Assembly (NCBI GenBank): GCA_013399875.1
Contig: VXAZ01002108.1
Location: 1,216,095 to 1,280,094 of the forward strand
Direction: 5' to 3'
Length of the DNA stretch: 64,000 bases
DNA from: Gymnorhina tibicen
Taxonomy: Eukaryota; Chordata; Aves; Passeriformes; Artamidae
The stretch's first letter is position 1. The number at the start of each line of letters is the position of its first letter. Made by a program: the position numbers and the translations under genes. Shown piece by piece: positions 37,470 to 49,240 of the stretch. The notes beneath the pieces were generated by a model. That model did no database searches and was not told where the DNA came from. It was given only the letters and a program-made list of their open reading frames with translations.

Positions 37470-38964
37470 GTAAGTTCAGGAAAGTATATATACTTACAAC
37501 AAAGTGTAAACATTAGCTTAAGGGCTATTGTGACCAATGGTGTTTAAATATGCGATTAAACTATAACTAAGTTAGGCTTTAGATAGTAAATACAGATTAC
37601 ATGCTCACGCTGTATTTGAAAAAGACAAGTTTCTTTGCTCCCCCTGAGGGGCTGCAACCCCAAGGCACAGGAGCATCACACAATGAAACAAAAAACAGTG
37701 AAGCAAATTCTTCCACTTCTGTTCTGAAGTGATACTTAAATTTTGAACCTGAAACCACTGTTTAGAAAAGTTACAAGTGTCAGTGCAACAAATCATTACA
37801 CACCGGCACAAACCTCTGTATCTACCTGGGACACTGCCAGCACAGTCTATTTTTTCTTTCCACCTCCCCCTTTTTCTTTTAAATGGAGATGCCCACTTTT
37901 CTGTATCTCAAATTGTTCCTCCTTGTCTAAGCTTTAAATATACTAAATTTATGGCTAAAGATGAGCCATAATGCCCAGAAATATGTTTATCTGATAAAGT
38001 TATGCAAATAATTCTGCATATAACTGATATTTATCAGCATTTCAACTGTTAGGTAAGTTAAGTTTTATGTATTTCCAGCACTGAAGAGAAATACGAGCAG
38101 GAAGTAATCATGGTACTGCAGAATCTAGAAGATAGTACAATAATAGCATTTCTTTCTTATTTACTAGTTTGTATTTCCAAAGCACCACACAATCATGAAC
38201 AAATTAATCTAAGGTGTACACTGAATTTTACTGATAAGGACATTAGAAGCCTTTAGGAAATGTTTAATTGAAATAACTGCTGCACATTAATTCCAAGAAA
38301 CTTGTTTTAGTATCCTAGAGATTTAGCAAACACCTAATGAGAATGAACTCAATATGCCCCAGTGCACAGAATTCTGTACATGCTCTTCTTGAGTCTCAAC
38401 TAGCAAGAAAATGCTTTGAAATGACATCTTAGGAGCAAAGGAAGGGCACATTAACAGAAAGAATCTAATGATACACTGTCCCATGGAGCATGAGCAGAAA
38501 CCACAGTCTTTAAGGCTGTCTTTTAGCTGACAGCACAGTTTTGCATGGGGAAAAAAAATCACTTTGTTGTTTCAGTAATTCTGAATTTGACTCCCACATC
38601 CAAAGGTTTGCCCTTTTTAAAGCAAAAGTACGACTGTCACCCATTGTTGCCCTCCAAACCAGTAACTTAATTGTGATAACTCAGTAAAACCTGTCAGAGA
38701 ATGCACTGTGATGAACCCAAGGGTTTTCTTAGGAAATTATTTTTCAAGGAAAAGCGTCACTGCTTTTATGCTGTCTCCTGATAGAAATCTGAATCCTTTG
38801 AGTTCCCCACTGAACACCACTGTCATGAATGCAGTTTTTATTTTGAATTTGTTCTTCTTGCACACTCATTTTTGACTCAATTATCTGGCATTTAACTGAC
38901 TTGTCTCACTCAATAAAAGTTATATATAAAGAAAAAAGGTGGAATTCTTCCCATCCACATCTCA

Positions 38965-39720
38965 AACCACTTTCTAGGTTTTATTTGCAAACTTCTCAGG
39001 GTACACTTGATCCCATCTTCCAGATCACTAATGATGACATTAACCAGTGTCAGGCCCAATACTGGTCCCTGGAGACCCCACTTGTGACAGGTTGCCAGTT
39101 TGAGGAGCCCCTTCCCACCACATTCTGGGTGCCGATTGCCAGCCAGTTCCCCACCCATGGCACAGACCATTTATTCAGACTGTGACACATCAGCTTCTCA
39201 GCGAGGAGACTGTGGGAAGCTGTATCAAAAGCCTTGGAAAAATCCAGGCAGATATGTTTATCACTCAGCTCACATCAACAAAGCAGGTTACTCAGTTGCA
39301 GAAGGTGGTCAGGCTTGTCAAGCATGATTTGGCCTCTGTGAATCCATTCTGGTTTTTCCAATCATGTGCTTCATCTGACCTGTGATAGCCTCCAGGGGCA
39401 TCCATTCCATAATCTCCCCAGGGACCAAAGCAAGACTGATGGGCCAATAATGTCCTGAGTACTCCTTTAAGACTTTCTTGTAGATGGGTGTGGCAATAGC
39501 CTTCTTCCATCTTCTGAGACATCCCCTGACCTCCTCAGCTACTCAGAGATTACGAGAACGGCCTCCCAACAATGTCACACAACTCCCTAAACTCTCTGGC
39601 TTGGGTGTGTCAGGGCCCAGCAATTTGCAGGGCTCAAGCTGCTGCAATAGTTCATGTACCAGCTCTTCCTGCCCTTTTTGGTTCCCTCTACAAGCCAAGG
39701 TTAGCTCATAACTTCATTAC
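38965..39720 (-). mobile_element. Decayed CR1 LINE, reverse-transcriptase part of ORF2
   Basis: A minus-strand internal CR1 fragment of about 755 bp without the 3' UTR. Conceptual translation in broken frames shows family signatures. NQNGFTEAKSCLTSLTTF (within 39292-39522) corresponds to the CR1 block usually read QHGFTKGKSCLTNL. A later block reading GLQGPVLG then LEDGIKCTL (within 38910-39170) corresponds to SGVPQGSVLGP...GIECTL. The catalytic F-A-D-D that should follow CTL is destroyed. Frame changes and substitutions show a long-dead copy, which encodes nothing. ORFs listed in other frames here are shadows. Confidence 0.9.
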
Positions 39721-41177
39721 CATGTTTTAGACTTCTTGCTTACCCAGTTTTGGGGGACAATCAGCAGTAGAGGATCTGGACTATTTTTAGAGGGGAAGAA
39801 AAGGGAAGGCAGTTGGCTGAGTAGAAACTGGAGAGTAGGAGAGTGAATGACCACTTTTATGGAAGAAAGGTGGAAGTGTATTACATTCTTAGAGAAAGAT
39901 GTCCTGAAGTTGCAAGCTTGAAGCTCTTCTGAGATCCACCTAATTTTAGCCTACCTGTGCAATATTTTGCTAAATCTCTATCATATTGTCTGAACTACAT
40001 TTTTGCCAATGTCTCTTCAGTAAAACATCTGCACTTTCATATGAAAAAAATTGACAGTGTGTTTTTCCTTTATATAGATAACATGCTCAATTTCAATTTA
40101 ACATCAATTCTTCCTTGAATAAATGTACAGAAACAATAAGTATGCCAAGAAAAGAAACAAAACCTGGAACTGCTTAGACAGTAAGTAAAATAAAAATGAT
40201 ACCTAACAGAACAGCAGAACTTACCAGGCAGATATGAAGTGGATTCATTCCTCTCAATGGATATTCAAATGTAAATGTTTGCCTTAGTTCTAAAGACATG
40301 AACATTTAAGTTACACTGCCTTGCATTATGTTGTTTCTATCCTAAATGTTGTCAGAGAAAGTATTTGTCATCAACTCAAGCGGAACTCAAATTTCTTTAA
40401 AATATTTAGCATATATAAAAGTGACTGATTTCACTAACAGAGTTTTAAAATCCATGAGTAATTTTATTTTCAACTTTTTTATGAAAGGGGGGAAAGGTAA
40501 AAGACTCATAATATATATTCACATTCATAAAACACTACACCTCAGGAGAGTTAAAACTGAATAAATTGTGAACAAATGTTGAATTGGGGGGTGGGGTTAA
40601 AGCAACTTCACATTAGGGAAATATCCTATGGTGCCTTTCATTATTGATTCTCTGTCAACATCATGTTAGTTCTTTTCTAAATTAGTTCTGTGGCTTGACC
40701 TTGAAAAGATTGTGATGCAGAGTCCACAGGTTCATTCTAATTGCTGTTTTTCCTGGTGGACTTAACCATGCCAACCTGTCACTCATCAAGACCATTTGTC
40801 TGTGAACAGACTTAATTAAACACCTCAAATCCAATTTCTCTGATCCTTTCCACTATTAAAAAACCCACATGTGCTCCATAAGCTATGAAGAGTTTTCTAA
40901 AGGAAAAATTCTAACATCCTCATTGGCATTATTCTTTACTATTGAAGACAGACAGAATTCAAAAATCAAGATTATTAATTAGGATGGGAAAATAAAACAG
41001 TTCTAGAAACAAAGAATTTGTTAAGTCCTAAACATGCAGTAGAAGACTAAACAATTATTCAAAGCACCTACACAACTGTTTCCTTTTCTTTTTTTTCCCT
41101 ATCTCCTTCATATAAAATGTTCAACATGCTGTACAGGCTTGACTTTTGAATATGACTTTTAACTTCTCTTCCTTCAG

Positions 41178-41214
41178 GTTTAAACAGGTAATTGCATCAC
41201 TTTTTGTGAAAGAG
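41178..41214 (+). other. Micro-exon-like 37-nt segment, unproven
   Basis: The left side is an excellent acceptor: a pyrimidine-rich tract ending TTCTCTTCCTTCAG with a possible branch site (TTTTAAC) about 17 nt before the AG. The right side is AGAG|GTAAGC, a good donor. The 37 nt lack a recognisable peptide, and a cryptic donor AACAG|GTAATT lies inside. It could be a micro-exon of a gene whose intron this is, a lncRNA exon, or chance. Confidence 0.2.
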
Positions 41215-41383
41215 GTAAGCATTTTCAGCTTCCTTTTTCATGATTTAAATATCCAGCACAATGGTAGAAACAGTGAAAGTGAAAATACCTCAAATATAAA
41301 TGTGCAGTTTCATTAAAATTATTCACAAAGTGCTTTTGCTTTATATTCTTAAACTTTCTTGCAATTTTAACTTTATTAAATTG

Positions 41384-41409
41384 TTTCCCAACTACATTTC
41401 CCAACTACA
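41384..41409. repeat. 13-bp tandem duplication
   Basis: TTTCCCAACTACA occurs twice in perfect succession. Confidence 0.92.
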
Positions 41410-42979
41410 TAGCCATGTCTCATCTTATAATTGCATTCCAAATTATTTTACATTTTAAAAAAGAACAAATCTCACCATTTTGTAAAAGATTATTCTTCAT
41501 TTCATAGGTATTCACTACACCATCAAGTACAGTCTTCAATGTAGATTGCTGAGAGTTATAATTTAAAAGCATTTCTTAATAATTAATTTATGAATAATTA
41601 ATATCTCTTACATTGGGAAGTATCTAGAAAATGCTATTCCTATAAGGGCTTTCATGAAAGAAAAATTAGTGGCTATGGCTAGTTTTATTGTTGCAAGGTC
41701 TTTAACGCCTGGTGAGGTAATTCTCTCTTCTTGCTCTCAGTTACGTATTTTCCAGAATTTTACAGCTGCACAAAGGAGACCCAGTCTCTGCAGCCATGTT
41801 TGAAGAGGAGTTCCTACATGACAGATACTCAACTGGCTAAGTAGCATTTACCACTCGAATCAAGGCTGCAGTAACATGCACTAAATAAATGCTCAGCCCA
41901 ACCTCTAAATTTGAACTATACTATGAAAACGTCTCTGAATTCATACCACTCCCAAGCACAGCAACAGCTTTTTATTTTATAGCTTTATCAATTTGGGGTT
42001 TGAGAATACAAAGTTTATGTCATAAAGACATTTAAAGAAGAAAGGCAATGAGGTTTCAGAATTACTTTGAGCTTCTAAAGCAGTGTTCAAATATTGCCTC
42101 AATGGGTTCTGTCATTAGAATTTAGACTCTTCATGCTGTAAAAAACCTAGAGGCTTATTTTCATGTTTGGTGCAACAAATTATGTGAGCTGCCTTAAAAT
42201 ACAATAGTAATCAATCTAGGAAAGACACACGTATCCAAAACAGTGCATGTGTCTAATCTGTGTACTGCCAGGCTTGATAATTCTCTTCTGCTGAGTTTGT
42301 ATCACCTCCAAGAAATATAAAGTAACATGACATTGTCAAATAAAGCAAACTAATGTAACATGATTGATTTCTGGTGTCAGGACAGCCAGACTCATCCCTG
42401 TGTCATTCCTAGGGCCAGACAAGAGACATTTACTGTAACACTCAATAACATATTGTATCTCTACAGCTGCTATAATATCTGCCTCATCCAAATGCATACA
42501 TCAGCTTTTTGTAATACTGGTAAATCTTCCCGCATACAAAGGTTTTATTAACCCTTCATGTCACTGGAATTGGAAGAAAAAAAATATATTTGTTCTCAAT
42601 ACAATCTTTTATATGAATGAAAACCTCTGCCTGAAATAAGGGAGCAGAAGCACCCAAATCAGCCAAGATTCAAAGTACTATTGGTGGTGATGGCTCTGCT
42701 GTGCACATGCAATGCAGTTTATCTGATACTGAGAAAGACTGAACATTCACGTATCAGATTTGCTCTCTTGGCAGAGAGACAAATCCCTGAATTTGAAGAC
42801 TAAAAATAACTATGCTGAAAATGTCAGTCCATTCTCTCTCGTGGTGACTATCACTCTTACTATTCATTTCTCCTATTCTTTAAATTCTATTTTACATCAC
42901 ACCAACGGACATGTGAGCAGCATCACTGATATAAATGGAGTTAATCAGTATTCAGCCTGATGTGCTTGGCAACAGTACT

Positions 42980-43670
42980 TTATTTTTCTAACTGTTCTAG
43001 TTTATTAGACTTCCAAGCATCAGTTCTCATTTGAAGGGAAGTATAATAATGAGAGCAGAATCTTAAAAATTGTATCTGTTTGGCAAGACTCTTACAAACC
43101 AGATATGTGCTATAACAATGCACCCATCCTGCATAAAAATAAATGAAAAAACCACCCTGAGTCAGAGCCCTTGTCCTTGTGGCTGCAATGCTGTCTCTGA
43201 TACGCTCAATGGGTGAAGCTGTCATGAGCAGCAGAGAAGCCTGGCTGCTTTCTGTGGCCCACTCCCCCTGTACTGGCCCAGAATCCACAACCGTAGGACT
43301 GCGGTTGTTAGTGGGTACAAATTGTCTCAGTGCTTTCAGCACTTCCACGGATGAAAAAACCCCATTTAATACCAGCCAAAGAGCCAGACACTGTACTGGT
43401 CTGTTATTTGTACTCATTATAACTCTTGTTCTGCCAGTGTTATTCTTCACAGACATTCGGAGACATCCTGTCTTGCACACAGAGGACACTTCCACAGCAC
43501 AGTCCAAACAGTGCTGTTACAACTTGATTGGACATGCCCAGACTGCGAGGAGGATCATTCATGCCAAGGACGTGGGTGATGAGCTGCCTGTGAGCACTGT
43601 GAAAGGCCCAGGTAATCGGCACATGCTGAACCCCAGTGGTGCCTGGCAGAGCGAGTGGCAGCTGGTTTAG
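42980..43670. other. GC-richer block with long ORFs on both strands, unknown
   Basis: This block holds the longest open frames in the window: 175 codons on the minus strand (43507-42980) and 163 codons on the plus strand (43179-43670), overlapping by about 330 bp. Base composition is near 50% G+C with many CpGs between 43150 and 43670, unlike the flanks. The plus frame includes a hydrophobic, membrane-like stretch near residues 74-90 (LLFVLIITLVLPVLFF). The minus frame is moderately Cys-, Ser- and Arg-rich with no motif I know. I recognise neither product, and no start context or splice signal favours either. An unrecognised transposon, an exapted non-coding element or chance openness in GC-richer DNA are all possible. 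Confidence 0.3.
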
Positions 43671-45889
43671 GGAGAGCCAAACCAAACTCTGCTTTCAGAA
43701 GATTTACTAATGTGATAGTTTTGTTCACACACGTTGCTGCCGCAGTTGGTGCTCAGCAATTACCTCTTTTGCCTTATAATTCCATACCTTTTAAGCTCAT
43801 CCTGACTCAGAAGATTCATTGCTCCTCTTTCAGACTTAGCATTAATAATGAAAAAAAAGCAGTATAATATTTGAACATATCAAAACAGCAAAGACAGGAG
43901 AGAAAAATCAATTTATAGATAAATTCAGTAAGTGGGAGGTCTCAAGCTTGCCAAACCAATAATAAGTTCCAGTTCAAGATCTTTTGTTCTGTAATTGCAC
44001 TTGGAAACTTTTTCCGATTACTCAAATAGACATAAGCACAGCTTAAACACCCTAGTTTATGGTTTTCACAAGAGCAGTAAGTCCTATATTTAAGCTCTTT
44101 TGTCCCCCAGAATAAGGACTGAGAGGTCAAGTTTTCTAAATTGGTTCTGGTTTATTGCTACCCCTTGAGAAGAATTAGAGTTGTTTTTTTCTGTAATGCT
44201 AAGGATGATTAGAAATAAACTTTGCACATATATTTGTATATAAAATATTTACTTTCTCTTGAATTTGAATCTGTTTCTTCTATTAATAATCCATTATGAA
44301 AGACACAAATGTAATTGAAGCAGAAATCTCCTTAGAGTACATTACACTTTGTTTACTAAGTTTTTAGGATTCTTTAGATTATGAAAATTTTATGTGGAGA
44401 GTGCAATAATTTCATATAGTGTTTTTAGAAGCACTTTTGTTTCTTGACACAATTTAAAAAAAAATTTTTAGGGTATACTTTTGCTAAAGTCCTAATGCTT
44501 ATGACAGATTTCTAGATTAGATAATAGCACGGGGTTGTTTTTATTACTCTTCCATTCTCTGTAAAAAACACAAGCTATTTTTGAAAGTTTGAGGAACTGT
44601 AGGATAAAACTTATCATGATCAGAGCTGAAAAGTGGCATTACATTTGATTTAATAAACCAGTGTTAAAAGAAGGTAGAAGGAACCCTGAACAAAGCAGTA
44701 AATTTCACGTAGGCTCAAAAAATTCCCATTTCAGCAATGATGCTCATCTGTGTTATCGCTTGTTAAAAGAGTTACACAAACACAGCACAGCCAGGCCTGC
44801 TGTATTTCCTTCTGAGCCTTACCAAATTACCAACACAGATTATTCTCTGTACACATGCAGTAGCAGACTGCAGGGTTTTTTTTCAAAATACCAGGCTTTT
44901 GGTCCTTTATCCTTAAAATAAATATGAGAAGAAGGATCTTATGTTTGTTAGATGTCTTATCAATAAGTCCTCACGGTTTTCCAGGGCATAATGACTCAGA
45001 GTTTCAGAAGATGGGACTTGTGACAGATATTTCAAACACTAGAGTGAAGTGCAGCAACTTCTACTACTTCACAAGTTATCAGAAAATGTAGTGGCAAATT
45101 CTGTTGCTCTACAAACTACGACTTTGTCTAAGAACACTTTTAAAAGATTGCAGATACCATTTTCTTTGTACGTGGAAATGGCAAGTGGTTAAACTGCTAT
45201 TTATAAAATGTCACACCACTCTTAATCCCCCGATCTTCAAAGTATTAGGATTTGATCTGTACTGCAAATGGTACAGGTCAATTTTTTCTTTGGCATGTGG
45301 CTACAAACAGTTGGAGGTTATGTGCCAAGACCAAAAATGTACTTTTTTTTCTGCTTCCAAACAGTGTGAATTGACATCATTTGACTGAATACCGAGATGG
45401 TATGATCAGTACTGAAGTGTTACATGAGTCAAATGTGGCTGAATTCACAAAAGACTCTCATCTACCATTTCTCATTATCCCCAGCAAGTCCTATAAATAG
45501 TCTGTTGCTAATAGATGGTGGTTACTGAAACAATATCAAGCACAGGTAGCATGTCTCCTGAATAAAAATAACTTTCTTGTAGAGAATGTAAATAACTTTT
45601 TTTTCAAGAGAAACAAAGCAATCTTGCACTTAAATAGGCAGTTGTTCTGCCCACTATCAATCAACGATCTTACTTCAAAATAGAATCAACATGACTTCTT
45701 TTTATTTTTTGAATAGTCTTACCCCATAATCCCCCAGAATTTTCTGAGAAAAATCACTGAAAATAAACTAAATAAACTGAAAGAGTACAGAGGAGAGATG
45801 GCTAACACAGCCAGCTCTGATTTCCATGTAGTATTCAACTAGGTCCAATCACTAAAGGGTCTTAAATTAAGCTGACATAATGTAAGAGG

Positions 45890-46800
45890 GAAGGTCCTCA
45901 CAGGGATAACTAACTAAAAGATCAGAAAGAAAGAGCTGCAATAAATAGTCCATTTTCTCAGTGAAGGGAAGGTACAAGTGGAATCCCACAGGGATCTTTG
46001 CGAAGGCCTCAGCTGCTCAACACATTCAGGAATGATCAGGAAAAGAGAATGGAAAGGAGATTGAGTTTGCTACTGAAGACAAGTTTTTCAGGGGAAGAAA
46101 ACCAATAGTGGACTGAAAAAAAAAGTTGCAGAAAGACTCCGTGGCACTGAGTGATTGAGGATAAAATGGCAGATGACATTCAAACCAAACAAATGTAAAG
46201 TAACCAACTTGGCAAAAAAACCCCGAAACAATAAAAACCCAAACAGTTTTCACTTTATGTAGCCAGGAATTGATTCTGAGACAGCTACTGCCAGAGGCAA
46301 CAGAGATCTTAGGTTAAAATCATAGCCTTATGAACATATCAGTTCACTAGCTTCAGAATTATAATCACGGCAAAACCTCAGAAAATGCAATGCTACTGGG
46401 TGAAGTTTGCATTGTGTCCACATTGTGATTGTTATGTGGAATGCTGGCCTTTTCACCTGAGAAAAAGCATTTTAGTAGAATTTGAAATAGATCTTGACAA
46501 AAATTATGCAAGATAACCAACTAACTTCCACAGAAAGATGATATTCACAGACTAGCACTCCCAAACTAGAAAAACATCCAACAAGAGCCAACTAAAAATC
46601 ATGACAGGCATGAAAAAGGTGAAAGAAAAATTGGTTAGCTGCCTCTTCCATTGCAATAACAAAAAACCCTCAAATACAAATTCACAGGTGGAGGTTCAAA
46701 TCAAAATCAGGCAGGCACCTCTTCACTTAATGCAAAGATGGACTGTGGAACTCCCTGACATAAGATATATAATGAATGCTATAGACCGGTATGAATTCAC
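45890..46800 (+). mobile_element. Ancient CR1 LINE copy, ORF2 into 3' region
   Basis: A heavily diverged plus-strand CR1 of the older sauropsid type. Its order matches that family: TCCATTTTCTCAGTGAAGGG, then TGGAATCCCACAGGGATCTT (the S-G-V-P-Q-G site), GATTGAGTTTGCTACTGAAG (the degraded F-A-D-D site), GGCACTGAGTGATTGAGG with ATAAAATGGCAGATGACATT and CAAATGTAAAGTAACCAACT, and farther on ACCTCTTCACTTAATGCAAAG and GACTGTGGAACTCCCTGACA near 46710-46760. Stop codons and frameshifts are frequent. The segment 46320-46580 is only weakly alignable by eye, and both ends are uncertain by about 100 bp. Confidence 0.72.
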
Positions 46801-47962
46801 AAACTTGGGAAAACAATAAAACAAAAATCTTACAGGCTCTTAAAACCAAAAAGCCTATCCTGGACTCAAGTGGTCCTTTTTCCTCAGAAACCATGAAAAC
46901 ATCCATCAGAATTACCACAAAGTGTCATCTTCTCATGCCTTCATTGTTACCCGTGTCTGAGCTGGGATGCTGAAGCAGACGGGGCCTTATTCACCTTTGT
47001 GAATATTTCTTTGGGCCCCACAGACAGGACGCCTTTAGCCAGAACAGTCATCATGTTCCATAAAGCATTGCAGTGCCAAAATCCCAAGGATAACAATTTC
47101 AAAATCCTCTCTCAGCAGGACTAATTCAGAGTGTGCAATGCTAACCAGGCAGTCTGTCTATCTTCAGTGAATGTCCTTAGTTCTGAATTTTAAAAGACAA
47201 TTCCAGGAACAAACATGTTCATTTTAGAGAACAGAGTTCCATTCTGGTGACAAAAAGAATTTCAAATGAGAGGAAATAATATGCATATTAATAATTTCAC
47301 AGTTATCAGTAGGTTCAAAAGTCCTTTATACGGGAAAGGAAGATTAATAATCTGTTCTGCAGAGCAGGAATAAATGGCAGAGCAAGCTGTACATAAACCC
47401 AGCCTCAAATGCTGGTTCAGTGTTCTGTAAATTGAGCAATGCAGTCTCCTTGGATTGCAGGAAAACTTCAGTGAGAATTAGAACAGAGATTTTATTCCGT
47501 ACATTATAATAAAAGGTGTTTTTTTCCTCCGTTCAAAATGATTTATCCTCCAGTCTTACAGCTAGCTTGAACTGCAGGAAACGTGTCACAAAAGTCTAAA
47601 ATGTGTTGTAAAAAAATAGAAGAAAAAATAGGAAAGCTGCATCTCAGTTCACCTATGCTACTAACTACAATGAATTCAAGAGTTTTTAATAATAATTCCT
47701 AGCAAATTTGAAGTTCCTGTTTACAAAAATGCTATGGGTTTTTTTTTTCTCACTTCGTGAACTGTACTCAAAACATTTATCTGTCTTCCAGTTCTAGGAA
47801 GAGAAAACAAAGGCTACAGTCTCACAAAATAAAAGTGTGTTTGAAGATTGAGCTACACATTCTGTAAAAGGTTTTTAAAATCCTACCAAATGCATTTTGG
47901 TTTTTGGAGTCCTGTTTTGAACTGCTATCCATAACCTAGAACTAAAATCTGTAAAACAGAGT

Positions 47963-47980
47963 GGGGGCGGGGGGGTTGGG
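47963..47980 (+). other. Potential G-quadruplex
   Basis: G5-C-G7-TT-G3 gives four runs of at least three G when the seven-G run is split. It is followed about 10 bp later by a T-rich tract (47991-48018). It was predicted from pattern only. Confidence 0.6.
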
Positions 47981-49078
47981 TTGTTGCGCTCTTTTTTGGT
48001 TTTTTTTTTTGTTTTTATTCAAGACAAAATCACATAATTGCACTTAATGGGTTTAGGTTTGCTTATCCTAATGTTGAGAATTTGATGATCTATCCAACTA
48101 TATCTTAAACAGCCTGTTCTCTTTACTGAAAAGGGTTATGCTATGATAAACAGAAATGCAGGACAACTTTGGTCATCCATCTGTGTGCTGATCAGCTAAG
48201 ACAGCTTCACACATAAACAACTGTTGGTTGTGAGGATCCAAAAATAATAACTGAAGCTGAACATTTTGAGCAATGGGTGAATGTAACTCAGTAATATTGA
48301 GTTATATATTTCTCCTCATCTCCCATTGCATGATTTCTAAAGTAAAATAATTTTTTCCAAAAAAATCCACACCCTCTGAAAAATTAGCTGTGGCATTTAA
48401 ATGCTATGGTTTGCTAAAAAGTGCTGATAACATCCTTCAACTTTGGTTTAATGGTATTTTTTTAAAGGGGTCAAAAACATACAGCCTAGTTCAGAATAGG
48501 AAAAAATCTCCCCTCCACAGTATATGAATTATAATTCATTCTGTTCATCATATCATTGAACATTTAGATTCTTGATTTTAGGCTCCAGGCAATGGCTATT
48601 CAATTGTTTGAGGTAATATTTCTAACTTCCCTCCACTGATTTTACAACAGCATATTCAATAACTGGTATACTAAAAGTCCTGAACAAAAACATCACAAAT
48701 TTTGCATCAAAGTCATGTTAGGTATAACATAAAAGTAATGGAATATATAATGAGAAATGAGCTAAAATTCAAATATTTATCACCTAAATGCCTCTGGCTA
48801 TGCAATGCACACCCCAATGCAACAAGCCCGTAGGAACAGTAGGGTAATAGGCAAGGAAATTGTAATGTTTAAAGACCAGAATCTTCAAAGCAATAGCAAA
48901 AGCAAAAAAATAACTTTGGGAGCTAAGCACAAACACCTGAGATGCCAAAATGCTTTCTTAACTTTGTAAGCAGCACAAAGTCCCAGGTAATTCCAACAAG
49001 GAGCTCATTACCATGCATGCTGTGCTTAGATCAGTCAAACCTCCCTAAGCCTTGTTCACTGATCATCTCTGAGCTGTG

Positions 49079-49240
49079 ATGATTCATTTTAAAGATCAAA
49101 GTGAGCAGCTGCTTGAAGGAGCTCCAACTAAGTCCATTAACATTCCTCCTCCTGAGAATATCTTCTTGTACAAAGCCCAAAATGCGGCCAAAACCATCAT
49201 GCGCTCAGAGAATCAACAGGTTAGAAATATATGGCAGTGA
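49079..49240 (+). other. Short protein-like ORF, 53 codons, unproven
   Basis: ATG at 49079 leads to TGA at 49238. The frame avoids stops through a CpG-containing, less AT-biased stretch, and the translation has ordinary protein composition (for example K-S-I-N-I-P-P-P-E-N-I-F-L-Y-K-A-Q-N). An AATCAACAG|GTTAGA boundary at 49219/49220 resembles a weak 5' splice site at the point where composition changes, so the coding part might be a fragment of an exon. I recognise no family. It could equally be chance. Confidence 0.2.

Larger units (their letters stand above)
28826..38964. other. Unannotated AT-rich non-coding DNA
   Basis: No gene or transposon was recognised in this roughly 10-kb stretch. 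Small items are a 10-bp tandem duplication at 30361-30380, a purine run at 36817-36853, and an exon-like segment at 37332-37469. A few blocks with CpG and less biased composition (about 29030-29100, 29440-29570, 34800-34870) may be conserved non-coding elements, but only cross-species alignment could show that. Confidence 0.55.
39721..45889. other. Unannotated AT-rich non-coding DNA
   Basis: No known gene or transposon was found. It contains a micro-exon-like segment at 41178-41214, a 13-bp tandem repeat at 41384-41409, a TAAT-rich patch near 41575-41605, a G-rich run near 40588-40597, and the GC-richer overlapping-ORF block at 42980-43670. Confidence 0.55.

Noticed and set aside
40200..40300. 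Minus-strand splice donor (GCCTG|GTAAGTT complement near 40225)
   Set aside because: No acceptor with a pyrimidine tract was found upstream on that strand, and no coding-like frame.
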